DNA from: Bacillota bacterium
Lineage (GTDB): Bacteria; Bacillota; UBA4882; UBA8346
Assembly (NCBI GenBank): GCA_023417475.1
Contig: JAEZFP010000048.1
Location: forward strand, 1-64,000
DNA length: 64,000 nt
Reading direction: 5' to 3'
Below the pieces are notes generated by a model. That model ran no database searches. It was not told where the DNA came from and was given only the letters and a program-made list of their open reading frames with translations. The translations under genes and the position numbers were made by a program. Below are positions 9,254 to 17,702 of the stretch, piece after piece (positions within the stretch are counted from its first letter, which is position 1; each line of letters begins with the position of its first letter).

Positions 9254-10210
9254 TTGAAAGAATATATTGAATACTCAAACGGTGGATTCAAGGAAATAAG
9301 TGAAAAAACTGTATTGGAGTTATCTACAATGCCTATATCTGATCAACTTCAGAGCTCAATAATTGATGCACAATCTATTCTCAGCGAAATATTGAATGTA
9401 AATACTACGATTGCTGATACTCATGAAGTAGTTGAAGTTACAGGGTGGCAAAATGTAAACGCGATCAATGCATTATCTTCGTATCTTGTAGCCTTACGTG
9501 CTAGTGTTATAGATCAAGCCGGGAGAATCTGTTCTGAGCTTATAGGAAATAATCCAGATGATGTTACTGCTCTTCTTCGATCAGTAGATGAAATTGTTGT
9601 ACAGCCTAAGCATTCGGAAGAAACATCAACTGATTGGAAGTCTAAATGGAGAAATCCATGGATTGCTGAAGGGCTCTGGCATTGTTGCTTGTGGGTCGCA
9701 ATGAGAAAAACTGAACTTCACTCGCAAGGGACCATTATCGCCCTTGATTTTCCTCATATTTCTCCAAAAGATCATGGACTTGATGTTACAGCATTATATG
9801 TAAAAGGAGATGGATCTTTAGGTATGTCATTTGTTGAAACTAAGGCATATCGCAATAATCCAAATGGAGCTATCAGCGATGCTGTAAATATGCTTAAGGC
9901 AATAGAAGATGGAGAACATGATACACGTCTTCGACAAATGGTTACTTCTTTTCGAGCAGTAATTGATGAACCTTACAGACAGCAACTTTCATCATCACTA
10001 TGGAAGAATGAGAGAACGTTAATTCCTAATCCACATTACGAAGCAAGAGGGGCTACAGTACAATGGTCCAGAAATAGAAGAGCTTCTTTTTTAAATCTTA
10101 TTGCGCCAGTTATTATTATGCCACATTGTGTAAACGGTTATGATTCTTTTTTTGATAAAGTCGCACATGATATGCACAAGAAAGTACGGGAGGTTGTGGG
10201 GTATGTATGA
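9254..10210 (+). CDS. HamA-like PD-(D/E)xK nuclease of a Hachiman-type defence pair
   Basis: A 318-residue product (TTG 9254; an ATG at 9329 with GGAG nine bases upstream would give 293 residues and is a serious alternative). The core has HGLDVTALYV at about residue 173 followed by SFVETKAY at about 194: an Asp, a beta strand, then ExK, the layout of a PD-(D/E)xK nuclease and of DUF1837/HamA proteins. A helical N-terminal half precedes it. The 3' end overlaps the helicase start by 8 bases, so the two are translated together. The nuclease fold is fairly well supported. The link to HamA rests on motif pattern and partner gene; another nuclease-helicase class such as AbpAB is possible. Confidence 0.65.
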   Translation: MKEYIEYSNGGFKEISEKTVLELSTMPISDQLQSSIIDAQSILSEILNVNTTIADTHEVVEVTGWQNVNAINALSSYLVALRASVIDQAGRICSELIGNNPDDVTALLRSVDEIVVQPKHSEETSTDWKSKWRNPWIAEGLWHCCLWVAMRKTELHSQGTIIALDFPHISPKDHGLDVTALYVKGDGSLGMSFVETKAYRNNPNGAISDAVNMLKAIEDGEHDTRLRQMVTSFRAVIDEPYRQQLSSSLWKNERTLIPNPHYEARGATVQWSRNRRASFLNLIAPVIIMPHCVNGYDSFFDKVAHDMHKKVREVVGYV

Positions 10211-13200
10211 TGAATTCGCTGAAGAACTTTTACAACAGCTTCCTCAATTAACCGAAACAAATTGGGAGGAATGTCGACGGCGGTTATCTAGGCTTTATTT
10301 TGCTATAATTCAATTACGTTTAAATGGTTCAAAGCTTGAGGGATCTCAGGATGCCATTTTGAAGGCTAGTGATTATCTTCGACGTCTTGCCAATACAATT
10401 GAACAGTGTTTATTTAATGAACCTACACCTACTAACGAACAAATGCTTAGTAGAGCTAGATCTTATGCATTCATTGCCGCTGAAGCGATTGATTTATGGT
10501 GCAGTTTTGCAAAAACCATTCGACAAGATTGTGCCATTAGTGTGAATATAACCTATGCTCAAATTGAATGTGCTTTGTTATATTTAGCTAGTGACTATCA
10601 AGTCAATGCACATTGTTCGGTGCCTAAATTAAATGAAAATCTTTTCTTAGAGATATATGACCATGAGCAACGAGACCGCATAGCGGTCTATTATCTTCAA
10701 AGTACAATTTGTGCTCTTGCTACAGGAAGTCTTAATAATTTTCCAAGTGTCCCGGATATAGATTATAATCAATTTGATACAATAACTGCGGCGCGAACTG
10801 CGGTTATGGTTCGTATTGGTTCTTTAATCAAATCTTATGGTGATTGGTTGATAGGGCAAAATGAAACAAATGGAGCTGAACAAGGGTTACAATGCCTTTT
10901 AAGGCAGTTGAAACCAACTGCGAGTATCTTCACTAGTGGACGATTCTCGGATTTGTTGCATCTTTGTACTTTACTAATATATGTCATACGAGCAAGTTCA
11001 CCATTATCGGTAATGCACCATTTACCACGTCCAGCAATAGATTTGGAAGCTAAAGCTTATTATGAACGATATCTGGCCTCTCGTGCCTCCCGACGTCCTT
11101 TTCTTTGGCCATCAGCAAACGAGTATGTAATGAAGGCATTTCCAGGTCCATACTCTGATGCTGTTGTTGTTGTGCCGACTGGAAGTGGTAAGAGTTTCCT
11201 GGCTGAGTTGGCATGCAGTCAAGCGATGCAGAATGGATGGGTATTGTATCTTGCACCAACTAATGCTTTGGTTAATCAGGTTCAACGTGATTTGAGATCT
11301 GCATTTGAGCCGTTTGATGAAGCACAGATACTCTCTTTTATCGGGGGGCAAGAATATACAAGCTTGACCGGGGAATATCTCGATACTCCGCCAAATATGT
11401 CAGTAGCAGTGATGACCCCAGAAAAGTGTGCCATGGTATTCAGGATCAATCCTAATGTTTTTTTGAATTGTCAACTTTGTATCGTAGATGAATTTCATTT
11501 AATCAATGACAATATTAGGGGAATTACGCTAGATCTTTGTTTAGCTCAAATTCTTACAATTAATCCAGGCACTCGACTCCTTTTGATGTCAGCAATGGTA
11601 TCCAATGGACGAGACGTGAGAAAGTGGTTACAGAGTTTACGCAATGGGCAAGAAGTAGCTCTGATACAGGTTCCTTGGCGCCCTTGTCGGACATTACGTA
11701 GTTTATTGATTGCTGATAATGAAAAAACTAGGGAAGCTTATGATGCTGCAAGAGCACAGTTTCGAACATTACCAACTTCTAGGAAAAACATTAAATTTGA
11801 TGCGCCATTAGGGTTATTGGGTGGAATGCGTTTGCAATGGAATGCTGGAGGAAGTATAGAAGACTATGTTTCCGTTTCTATACCAATTTCTTTTAAGGCT
11901 AAAGCCAAGCGAAGCTCTCCTGATATTGATTGGACTGGTTGGAAAAATACTGCAGGGAGGCAATTGTCCGAGGTATTTTATAGAAATGGTTCAAGTGTAT
12001 TATGTTTTATTCTTACGAGTAAACATCATGTATTTAGCTGTGCAGAAAATATTAATCTAGATTGCGAAATTGATTTAGATCATCATACACGTGCGTTGCT
12101 TGACTTAGCTAATATTGAGCTTGGAGCTTCGTCAAAAGTCGGAGAATTGCTTCGAAAAGGTATAGGTGTTCATTCGAGTGCATTGCTTGAAACAGAGCAG
12201 GCAGCAGTAGAAAGGAGCTTTGGAAATAAGTCCGTAGGACTTCTATTCGCAACGCCAACTTTGGCACAAGGACTTAACTTGCCAGCAGATGTCGTTATAG
12301 TAGCAGGGTCTTCACTCGGTGACGCTCGTCAAGCAGCGGATAATATGCATGGTATTCGTAGTTCAGACGCAACGATTCTAAATGCTTTTGGGCGTGCAGG
12401 ACGAGCCATGATTGCAAATCATGGCCTTGCAATATTGGTTTCGGATAATCCTTTTAGGGGCCCTTTGCGGGAAGGAATTGGAGTTGATCGTGTCATAGAG
12501 AGGTATAACCTAATGAGTGGTTCAGATAGATGCGTTCAAGTTACTTCACCAATAGCATCTTTTATAGAACGCCTTACTCCTGAGGCACCCTTAAATGCGT
12601 TTACTGCCGAAGAATTTGAATTAGTCGCTCAACTCGGTGGAGAGCATACACAAAATGTTGATGTTCTTAATCATACATTCGGAGCTTATCTTGCACAAAG
12701 ACGACAGGATGAGATATCAGTTGAAGTTGCTGCTGGACGAATTAGAAATATTGAATTGAGTCTTCTTCAAGAATATGAAATGCCAGGATGGATGCCAATG
12801 GCAGCAATGAAGGGGGGCATTGATTTACTAACATGCTGGCGATTGTGGAAAGGCTTGCTTAATTGTCGTGATTTTATCGAAGATACTGGAACCGCTAATA
12901 TGGAAGGCTGTTTACAGATTTTTATTAAAGTGATGAGTTGGATGCCGCCAAAAGATATTCGTAAAATTTTACCAGTCGAAGTGAGGAGGATGAATACTGT
13001 CCTTGACAGAATGTTGGAAAAAATTGGTGAGAATGAATTTGCAGTAGACTGGGAATTTCCAGATGATTGGACAGAGTTGTGGTCAGAGTTGTCCAATTTA
13101 GTATGGATGTATATGAACGGAAATACCTATGCAGAAATGGCTGCAACATATTTGAAGATAGAGATTAAAGAAATAGATGGAAAAAGAAGTCAAGGACAGG

Positions 13201-13568
13201 CTCCAATTCCTTCCATCTTCTCATTTGTAGGATATGTTATGCACCATTTGTCTTTATTTGCTGGAGCATTATTGGTCATCCTCGAAGAATCAGATCACTT
13301 AGGTGAACAATTAGGAGAAATGTCGCTATTACCCCTTTGTATTCGAAATGGATGTTGTAATCGCGATTCATTGGCGTGGTTCCGATATGGCTATCGAAAT
13401 AGAGTTGCTGCGCATGCGTTTGCTCGGACTTTTCCAATTCCAGAAGAAATTCAAGATGATAGTGAAGTAAAATTATGGGTGAAGCGACGTAGAAGAGAAT
13501 GGTTAAACGAAGAAGTGAATGAAGAGGACTTTTCAGTTTTACGAAGTGTTAGAATAATTATAGGCTAA
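10203..13568 (+). CDS. HamB-like superfamily 2 helicase
   Basis: A DNA helicase of 1121 residues if started at ATG 10203 (MYDEFAEELL), which has a GGGAGG site about nine bases upstream; an upstream in-frame start at 10140 would lie inside the nuclease gene. Motif I is PTGSGKS (about residue 323), motif II is DEFH (428-431), motif III LLMSAMVSN (about 460) and motif VI NAFGRAGRA (about 730), all intact and of Ski2/DEAH type. A helical N-terminal region of about 300 residues and a C-terminal region of about 350 residues flank the motor. In Hachiman, HamB holds HamA inactive until it meets damaged or phage DNA; that role here is inferred from pairing. Codon use is AT-rich like the nuclease. Confidence 0.72.
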   Translation: MYDEFAEELLQQLPQLTETNWEECRRRLSRLYFAIIQLRLNGSKLEGSQDAILKASDYLRRLANTIEQCLFNEPTPTNEQMLSRARSYAFIAAEAIDLWCSFAKTIRQDCAISVNITYAQIECALLYLASDYQVNAHCSVPKLNENLFLEIYDHEQRDRIAVYYLQSTICALATGSLNNFPSVPDIDYNQFDTITAARTAVMVRIGSLIKSYGDWLIGQNETNGAEQGLQCLLRQLKPTASIFTSGRFSDLLHLCTLLIYVIRASSPLSVMHHLPRPAIDLEAKAYYERYLASRASRRPFLWPSANEYVMKAFPGPYSDAVVVVPTGSGKSFLAELACSQAMQNGWVLYLAPTNALVNQVQRDLRSAFEPFDEAQILSFIGGQEYTSLTGEYLDTPPNMSVAVMTPEKCAMVFRINPNVFLNCQLCIVDEFHLINDNIRGITLDLCLAQILTINPGTRLLLMSAMVSNGRDVRKWLQSLRNGQEVALIQVPWRPCRTLRSLLIADNEKTREAYDAARAQFRTLPTSRKNIKFDAPLGLLGGMRLQWNAGGSIEDYVSVSIPISFKAKAKRSSPDIDWTGWKNTAGRQLSEVFYRNGSSVLCFILTSKHHVFSCAENINLDCEIDLDHHTRALLDLANIELGASSKVGELLRKGIGVHSSALLETEQAAVERSFGNKSVGLLFATPTLAQGLNLPADVVIVAGSSLGDARQAADNMHGIRSSDATILNAFGRAGRAMIANHGLAILVSDNPFRGPLREGIGVDRVIERYNLMSGSDRCVQVTSPIASFIERLTPEAPLNAFTAEEFELVAQLGGEHTQNVDVLNHTFGAYLAQRRQDEISVEVAAGRIRNIELSLLQEYEMPGWMPMAAMKGGIDLLTCWRLWKGLLNCRDFIEDTGTANMEGCLQIFIKVMSWMPPKDIRKILPVEVRRMNTVLDRMLEKIGENEFAVDWEFPDDWTELWSELSNLVWMYMNGNTYAEMAATYLKIEIKEIDGKRSQGQAPIPSIFSFVGYVMHHLSLFAGALLVILEESDHLGEQLGEMSLLPLCIRNGCCNRDSLAWFRYGYRNRVAAHAFARTFPIPEEIQDDSEVKLWVKRRRREWLNEEVNEEDFSVLRSVRIIIG

Positions 13569-13821
13569 GTTCCTCTAAAAACAATAAAGGTTAAACTATG
13601 TACAACAAGAGTAGAAAAAGAAGCAAAAGATAGAATTATTGGTCGGAATCAATGGTAACAAGAAGTAAATTATCAATACAAAATTGAATTATTTTTGGAG
13701 AGTTTTGAAACGCGCATATGGGGTATTCACTAAGAATTGTTTTATTAATTACAGCTTAAATAGTTACATTTATTATTGTATCTAACAAATCGGACTAGGA
13801 CTTGTCTAAAAGGTGAAAATT

Positions 13822-14730
13822 ATGGACCGTTTAAGTGTTATATCCTCTTTTGAATCTATCGATACTGATTCGAATCTAGTATCATTATTTTCAGCAATGG
13901 TTACATGTTTAGACCCTTCTCAAGCTTGTTCATTCTTTGATATTTCTTTTGAACAAGAAGCTAAAAAAAGGTCAATAATCATGAAGAAAATCTGCCGCGA
14001 TATAAAAATTGAATATTATGATTTCCATCGAGAATTAATATATAGCTTAATGAAATCAATGGATAGTTTACCTTCTAATAAAAGACAAAGTTGTGGTTAT
14101 TGTCTTTCACATATAGCTGAATTTATTCCGGAAAAAGATAAAAAAGATATAATTTCTTTCTTCCTTCTATCACAATGGAAACAATTAAGAAACAGGGGAT
14201 ATAAGTATTTATTATCGAATTGGAATGATTCTTGGGCTAGTTGTATTGAAGAGAATTGGAGGAAATGGTCCGATTTCGAGGCTGCTCGATTATTAATTGA
14301 ATTTTTTCCTGGATCCTATCTTTTAAATAATTTTGATACTTTTTTGCCAGTATTTGAGGATACCTATTTTCTAAGAAAGCTATTTCTTAAAGTTATACCT
14401 TTTGATTTAGAAAAATTAAAACAATTACGGGAAAAGGATTCAATAACGTATACTTATATTCTTGTAAAATTGAATTTGAAGATAGATGATAATGAAGCAA
14501 TAATTATCTTCAATGAAAACCAAGCTGATAAACGAATTGGTTTATTAATTTGGTGTTTTGGGCAAATGGGCCTATGGGCTGTTCTACTTAATATTTATAA
14601 GCAAATTGGCGAAATTAAGCAAGCAAGATATCAAGTAGTTTTCAACGAGGATAAAAAACTTGAATTTATGAAGGAAGCAAAAATACAAATTGAAAATGGT
14701 GACTTGGACGAAGTGAGAGAAGATTGTTAA
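13822..14730 (+). CDS. Unrecognised helical protein in the defence island
   Basis: A 302-residue product from ATG 13822, chosen because AAAGGTG lies eight bases upstream (a GTG at 13813 is part of that site). It is very AT-rich and rich in Lys, Glu, Ile and Phe. Helical segments predominate, without signal peptide or transmembrane stretch, and a HEAT/ARM-like scaffold is possible but not shown. It follows the helicase by 250 bases on the same strand, so it may have its own promoter. I do not recognise a family. The position suggests an accessory or independent defence gene, which is inference only. Confidence 0.6.
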   Translation: MDRLSVISSFESIDTDSNLVSLFSAMVTCLDPSQACSFFDISFEQEAKKRSIIMKKICRDIKIEYYDFHRELIYSLMKSMDSLPSNKRQSCGYCLSHIAEFIPEKDKKDIISFFLLSQWKQLRNRGYKYLLSNWNDSWASCIEENWRKWSDFEAARLLIEFFPGSYLLNNFDTFLPVFEDTYFLRKLFLKVIPFDLEKLKQLREKDSITYTYILVKLNLKIDDNEAIIIFNENQADKRIGLLIWCFGQMGLWAVLLNIYKQIGEIKQARYQVVFNEDKKLEFMKEAKIQIENGDLDEVREDC

Positions 14731-14799
14731 TGTTCCTTGAAGATTTATTATAGAAACAGAGATAATTATTTTCATTTAAATGAACTAGTTTTTTTATTA

Positions 14800-15006
14800 T
14801 TAATCCCTCTCCCTCACAATCAAATCCCCCGGTTCACAATCCAGCGCCTTACAAATTCTTTCAATCACCGATAAATCTACCCGTGTGGATGTATTATTAT
14901 AAATCGCATACAGGGTATTTTTATTTACCCCGCTTTTTTCCTGTAACTCCGGAACTTTCATTTTATTCCGTTCAAACATGAGTCTGTCTAATGCAAATTT
15001 AATCAT
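14800..15006 (-). CDS. Xre/Cro-type HTH repressor, cassette 1 (YozG-like)
   Basis: A 68-residue, single-domain Cro/C1-type helix-turn-helix protein. The recognition region reads LQEKSGVNKNTLYAIYNN and is followed by ICKALDCEPGDLI, typical of small YozG-like regulators. It is transcribed away from the 102-residue gene that starts at 15247; the shared 240-base gap holds repeated AATGAAGT operators. A near-identical copy lies at 19012-19221, with a few substitutions (for example D56N and D61G) and a slightly different C-terminus. It probably represses the divergent promoter and itself. Confidence 0.85.
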   Translation of the reverse strand: MIKFALDRLMFERNKMKVPELQEKSGVNKNTLYAIYNNTSTRVDLSVIERICKALDCEPGDLIVRERD

Positions 15007-15078
15007 CTGGGGTAACCTCCTACTTTGATCAATATTATAAATGGAATGCTGGAATTTAGCAAATTATTGCTGGAAAAA

Positions 15079-15146
15079 ATACAATGAAGTATTGACAATA
15101 AAGTTTGGAAATTATACAATGAAGTAGGTGTTATTAATAATGAAGT
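15079..15146 (+). promoter_or_regulatory. Promoter and repeated operator of cassette 1
   Basis: A near-consensus promoter, TTGACA (15092-15097), 17-base spacer, TACAAT (15115-15120). The 13-mer ATACAATGAAGTA occurs just before the -35 (15079-15091) and again over the -10 (15114-15126); a third AATGAAGT lies at 15139-15146. The repeats are placed so that a bound repressor would block RNA polymerase. The adjacent Xre protein is the likely ligand. Confidence 0.75.
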
Positions 15147-15246
15147 TGTGACAATGATCGATACGCTTTGTCACTCTAAAGATACCTGATGGTGATTTTT
15201 ATAGCAAGTAACGAAGATAGCAATTAGTTAAAGGAGGCCACGTCCC

Positions 15247-15555
15247 ATGCTCAACTCCCGCGCCACCGGCATCCAAAAATTCATTCTCGACCGCCTCGTC
15301 CAAATCCACGACGAGATCGTCATCGCCGACCCCGAACACCAGCAACTGGGCGAGCGTCCCGATGAACTACTGCAACAACTCACCGACCGATTGCCAACGC
15401 TGGACCGACAATTGCTCGACCAATACGACTGTGCCCGCCTGGAGCAGCTCTGCCGCCAGGATGAATTAATCTACAACGAAGGCCTAATGGACGGCATCCG
15501 CTTCGGCTACTGGGTGGCGCGGGTTGGGTGGGGAGTAGAGAAGATCAAGGTCTAA
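15247..15555 (+). CDS. 102-residue repeated cassette protein, copy 1
   Basis: Three near-identical copies of this gene lie within 5 kb. The product is soluble and helical, with MLNSRATGIQKFILDRLVQI at the start and NEGLMDGIRFGYWVA near the end. The C-terminal pattern resembles small phage-type proteins of the DUF6809 kind, but I am not sure of this. The gene is more GC-rich than its AT-rich surroundings. It has a strong GGAGG site eight or nine bases before ATG and a leader of about 120 bases from a strong promoter. The flanking Xre repressor suggests it is normally silent and induced on derepression. Function unknown. Confidence 0.8.
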   Translation: MLNSRATGIQKFILDRLVQIHDEIVIADPEHQQLGERPDELLQQLTDRLPTLDRQLLDQYDCARLEQLCRQDELIYNEGLMDGIRFGYWVARVGWGVEKIKV

Positions 15556-15585
15556 AAGGCGCTGCGCATGCGAATATCAAATAAA

Positions 15586-15620
15586 CGCCCTCAATCTATT
15601 TCAGCAGATTGAGGGCGAGT
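15586..15620 (+). terminator. Terminator-like hairpin after copy 1
   Basis: A perfect 12-bp inverted repeat: CGCCCTCAATCT (15586-15597), 8-base loop, AGATTGAGGGCG (15606-15617). Only a short T tract follows, so it is a weak intrinsic terminator or an mRNA-end stabiliser. The same block occurs after copy 2, showing that the duplicated unit includes the hairpin. Confidence 0.6.
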
Positions 15621-15649
15621 TTCATTACAAACTTCAACATCAGCTCGAT

Positions 15650-15883
15650 TTACTTCTTTTCTTTCCTTCCCGCCAAATAATCAATCGATACCCCAAAAAA
15701 AGTTGCAATCTTCGCCACAATATTAATCCCCGGTTCCCGTTGATTCTTCTCATAGCGGCTTAACGTCTGTTTATTGGTATCCAGTTTATCGGCGAGTTGT
15801 TCCTGGGTTAACTGATGTTCTTCCCGAAGTTCTTTCAAACGCTTCGCGAAAGCTTCTTTTGGTTCCAATCTACCGATCACCAC
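15650..15883 (-). CDS. Xre/Cro-type HTH repressor, cassette 2
   Basis: A 77-residue phage-type repressor. The helix-turn-helix spans LTQEQLADKLDTNKQTLSRY (about residues 25-44), followed by the usual REPGINIVAKIATFFGVSID and a basic end (GRKEKK). It differs from the regulators of cassettes 1 and 3, although the target gene is nearly the same. It is transcribed divergently from copy 2, and the gap contains two TCACC-n4-GGTGA-type sites over the copy 2 promoter, which fit a dimeric Xre protein. Start choice: ATG 15883; the in-frame context up to residue 9 is plausible either way. Confidence 0.85.
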   Translation of the reverse strand: MVIGRLEPKEAFAKRLKELREEHQLTQEQLADKLDTNKQTLSRYEKNQREPGINIVAKIATFFGVSIDYLAGRKEKK

Positions 15884-15928
15884 CTATATCTGTTGTTGGG
15901 AAAAGAAAAAATGAAACGCAATTATTAT

Positions 15929-15982
15929 TTGACAGTCACCAAATGGTGATATATAATAAACTTGTCAGTCACCATATGGAGA
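15929..15982 (+). promoter_or_regulatory. Consensus promoter with palindromic operators, cassette 2
   Basis: A perfect sigma-A-type promoter: TTGACA (15929-15934), 17-base spacer, TATAAT (15952-15957). Operator 1, TCACCAAATGGTGA (15936-15949), fills the spacer. Operator 2, TCACCATATGGAGA (15969-15982), sits just after the -10. Both are preceded by CAG. The palindromes match the size expected for the Xre dimer encoded at 15650-15883. Further down the 220-base leader a hairpin (GGAATAC 16054-16060 with GTATTCC 16088-16094) may add control. Confidence 0.8.
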
Positions 15983-16179
15983 CCGAATCGTTCGTAAACA
16001 CAATCAATGTCATACTGAACAAGCATAACAAGAGCTAATATGGTTATGTTATCGGAATACCGTACATAGCTTGCTTAATTATTCTCCGTATTCCGGATAT
16101 TTCCCTCTTTGAAGGTAAAGTAAGATGAATATGGAGCTAAGCGTTCGATCAATTTATGCAAGTTTAGGAGGCCCGTCCT

Positions 16180-16488
16180 ATGCTCAACTCCCGTACCACT
16201 GGCATCCAAAAATCCATTCTCGACCGCCTCGTCCAAATCCACGACGGGATCGTCATTGCCGACCCCGAACACCAGCAACTGGGCGAGCGTCCCGATGAAC
16301 TGCTGCAACAACTCACCGACAGATTGCCGGCGTCGGACCGGCAATTGCTCGACCAATACGACTGCGCCCGCCTGGAACAACTCTGCCGCCAGGATGAATT
16401 GATCTACAACGAAGGCCTGATGGACGGCATCCGCTTCGGCTATTGGGTGGCGCTGGTCGGGCGGGGAGTGGAGAAGATCAAGGTCTAA
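16180..16488 (+). CDS. 102-residue repeated cassette protein, copy 2
   Basis: It differs from copy 1 at seven positions (A6T, F12S, E23G, T51A, L52S, R92L, W95R) and has the same length. The ribosome site is GGAGG before ATG 16180. Changes cluster away from the conserved DELIYNEGLMDGIRFGYWV segment, which is identical in all three copies. Similarity to copy 1 continues past the stop through the shared hairpin, so duplication copied gene plus terminator but not the regulator. Function unknown. Confidence 0.8.
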   Translation: MLNSRTTGIQKSILDRLVQIHDGIVIADPEHQQLGERPDELLQQLTDRLPASDRQLLDQYDCARLEQLCRQDELIYNEGLMDGIRFGYWVALVGRGVEKIKV

Positions 16489-16517
16489 AGGCGCTGCGCA
16501 TGCGAATATCAAATAAA

Positions 16518-16552
16518 CGCCCTCAATCTATTTCAGCAGATTGAGAGCGAGT
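16518..16552 (+). terminator. Terminator-like hairpin after copy 2
   Basis: Copy of the hairpin found after copy 1: CGCCCTCAATCT (16518-16529) and AGATTGAGAGCG (16538-16549), with one stem mismatch. Confidence 0.55.
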
Positions 16553-16558
16553 TTCATC

Positions 16559-16597
16559 AAAAAAACACAGTCTATCATTCTAGGCTGTGTTTTTTTG
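16559..16597 (+). terminator. Rho-independent terminator
   Basis: ACACAGTCT and AGGCTGTGT form the stem (one G-U pair), flanked by an A run before and seven Ts after. It is a stronger terminator than the hairpin just upstream and closes cassette 2. Confidence 0.75.
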
Positions 16598-16935
16598 TTT
16601 TATTTCGTAAAGAAACTCATCAAGCTTGGGTCTCCGCTTGGATGGAAACGTGACAGTTCGTTTCGGTTATGTTTAAATTTCATTTGAACATACCAGTATT
16701 CCCAAATAGGGGTAGTACCAGCGTATCTAAGACGAATCGCAATTGTTTGGATTAAATTGGAAATGTAAAAATGGAGCATTAAGAAATGATTGTGGAAAAA
16801 TCACCTTACTTATTGCCCAGAAATTGAAAGAAAGAAGTTTATGGGTAATGTTTGATGAAAGAATCGAAGTGGCTGAAATTTGTCGTTGACATTGTACGGG
16901 AGAGTTTAAAATAGTTCTACTGAACTGGATCTGAA
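16598..16935. other. Intergenic region without a supported gene
   Basis: About 340 AT-rich bases downstream of the TetR gene and cassette 2. A TTGACA at 16886-16891 has no well-spaced -10 and no gene follows it on that strand. No repeat or hairpin of note is seen. Confidence 0.4.
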
Positions 16936-17571
16936 TCACAAATCAGACAGCAGAAGTAATATCCCATGATAGCACATGTTTTGAAAATTAGGCGCTACGT
17001 AATCAATCCCCGCCCACTGAATGGCCTCAAGCTGTTTTTGCGACAGATGAGACATGGGATACACTCCAAGAATATATGCATAAAATGCCGCCACAAAAAC
17101 AGCCTTGTTCTCAGCGGTGGCCGTGGGGAAATATTTATCCACGCTTGCTGCAATAGTGCCCAGAACTTTCATAACTTCCTTTTTGAAATCCGCTAGCTTC
17201 TCAATACCGCTGTTGTTTTCGAGAAATGTAAAGAGGATGGAAGACAGCTTCAGCATCTTATCGTGCGATAACAAAGTCTCCGTCAAGCAGGTACTATATT
17301 GTTCCTTTGTCATCATAGCAGTAGTATCCATTACTTCGACAAGGCAAGCCTGCCAATTCAGCATTTCCCGCTTCAAAAGGTCAAGTAAAACTTCGTCTTT
17401 CGTTTTATAGTAATTATATATTGTCGGGCGGGTAATAGAGGTCAATTCAGAAATTGCCTTAAAGTTTACGCCCTCATATCCATTTTGGCTGAATAGCCGA
17501 TCGCAGGCATTGATGATTTCTTTCTGCCTGCCTGTTATCTGTTCCTGGGTTCTCGCTCTTACAAAATCCAT
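16936..17571 (-). CDS. TetR/AcrR-family repressor
   Basis: A 211-residue TetR-type regulator from ATG 17571, chosen for the GGAGAG site just upstream; an earlier in-frame start at 17622 lacks one. The N-terminal helix-turn-helix reads FKAISELTSITRPTIYNYYK (about residues 37-56 from this start). The C-terminal part is the ligand-binding and dimer domain. It is divergent from the SDR gene at 17703; the 130-base gap carries two TTGAC-n5-GTCAA palindromes over the SDR promoter. It likely represses the SDR gene and itself and is released by a small ligand. Confidence 0.88.
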   Translation of the reverse strand: MDFVRARTQEQITGRQKEIINACDRLFSQNGYEGVNFKAISELTSITRPTIYNYYKTKDEVLLDLLKREMLNWQACLVEVMDTTAMMTKEQYSTCLTETLLSHDKMLKLSSILFTFLENNSGIEKLADFKKEVMKVLGTIAASVDKYFPTATAENKAVFVAAFYAYILGVYPMSHLSQKQLEAIQWAGIDYVAPNFQNMCYHGILLLLSDL

Positions 17572-17631
17572 CGTCGTCTCTCCTTCATCCCCTATGCTAA
17601 CACAGCATTCAGAAGATTTCAATCAAAATAA

Positions 17632-17682
17632 TTGACGTGGTGTCAATTACTTGTTATAATTAAATTGTTGACACAGTGTCAA
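17632..17682 (+). promoter_or_regulatory. TetR operators and SDR promoter
   Basis: Promoter TTGACG (17632-17637), 17-base spacer, TATAAT (17655-17660). Operator 1 TTGACGTGGTGTCAA (17632-17646) covers the -35; operator 2 TTGACACAGTGTCAA (17668-17682), a perfect palindrome about its centre, lies just after the -10. Read on the minus strand, operator 2 also supplies TTGACA with a TTATAA 17 bases on, a plausible promoter for the repressor. Confidence 0.8.
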
Positions 17683-17702
17683 TAATAGATTGGAGGTTCA
17701 AC

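Noticed and set aside
9016..9291. A 91-residue minus-strand frame
   Set aside because: It overlaps the nuclease start, has no recognisable family and no convincing ribosome site. It may be a relic, but I cannot support it as a gene.
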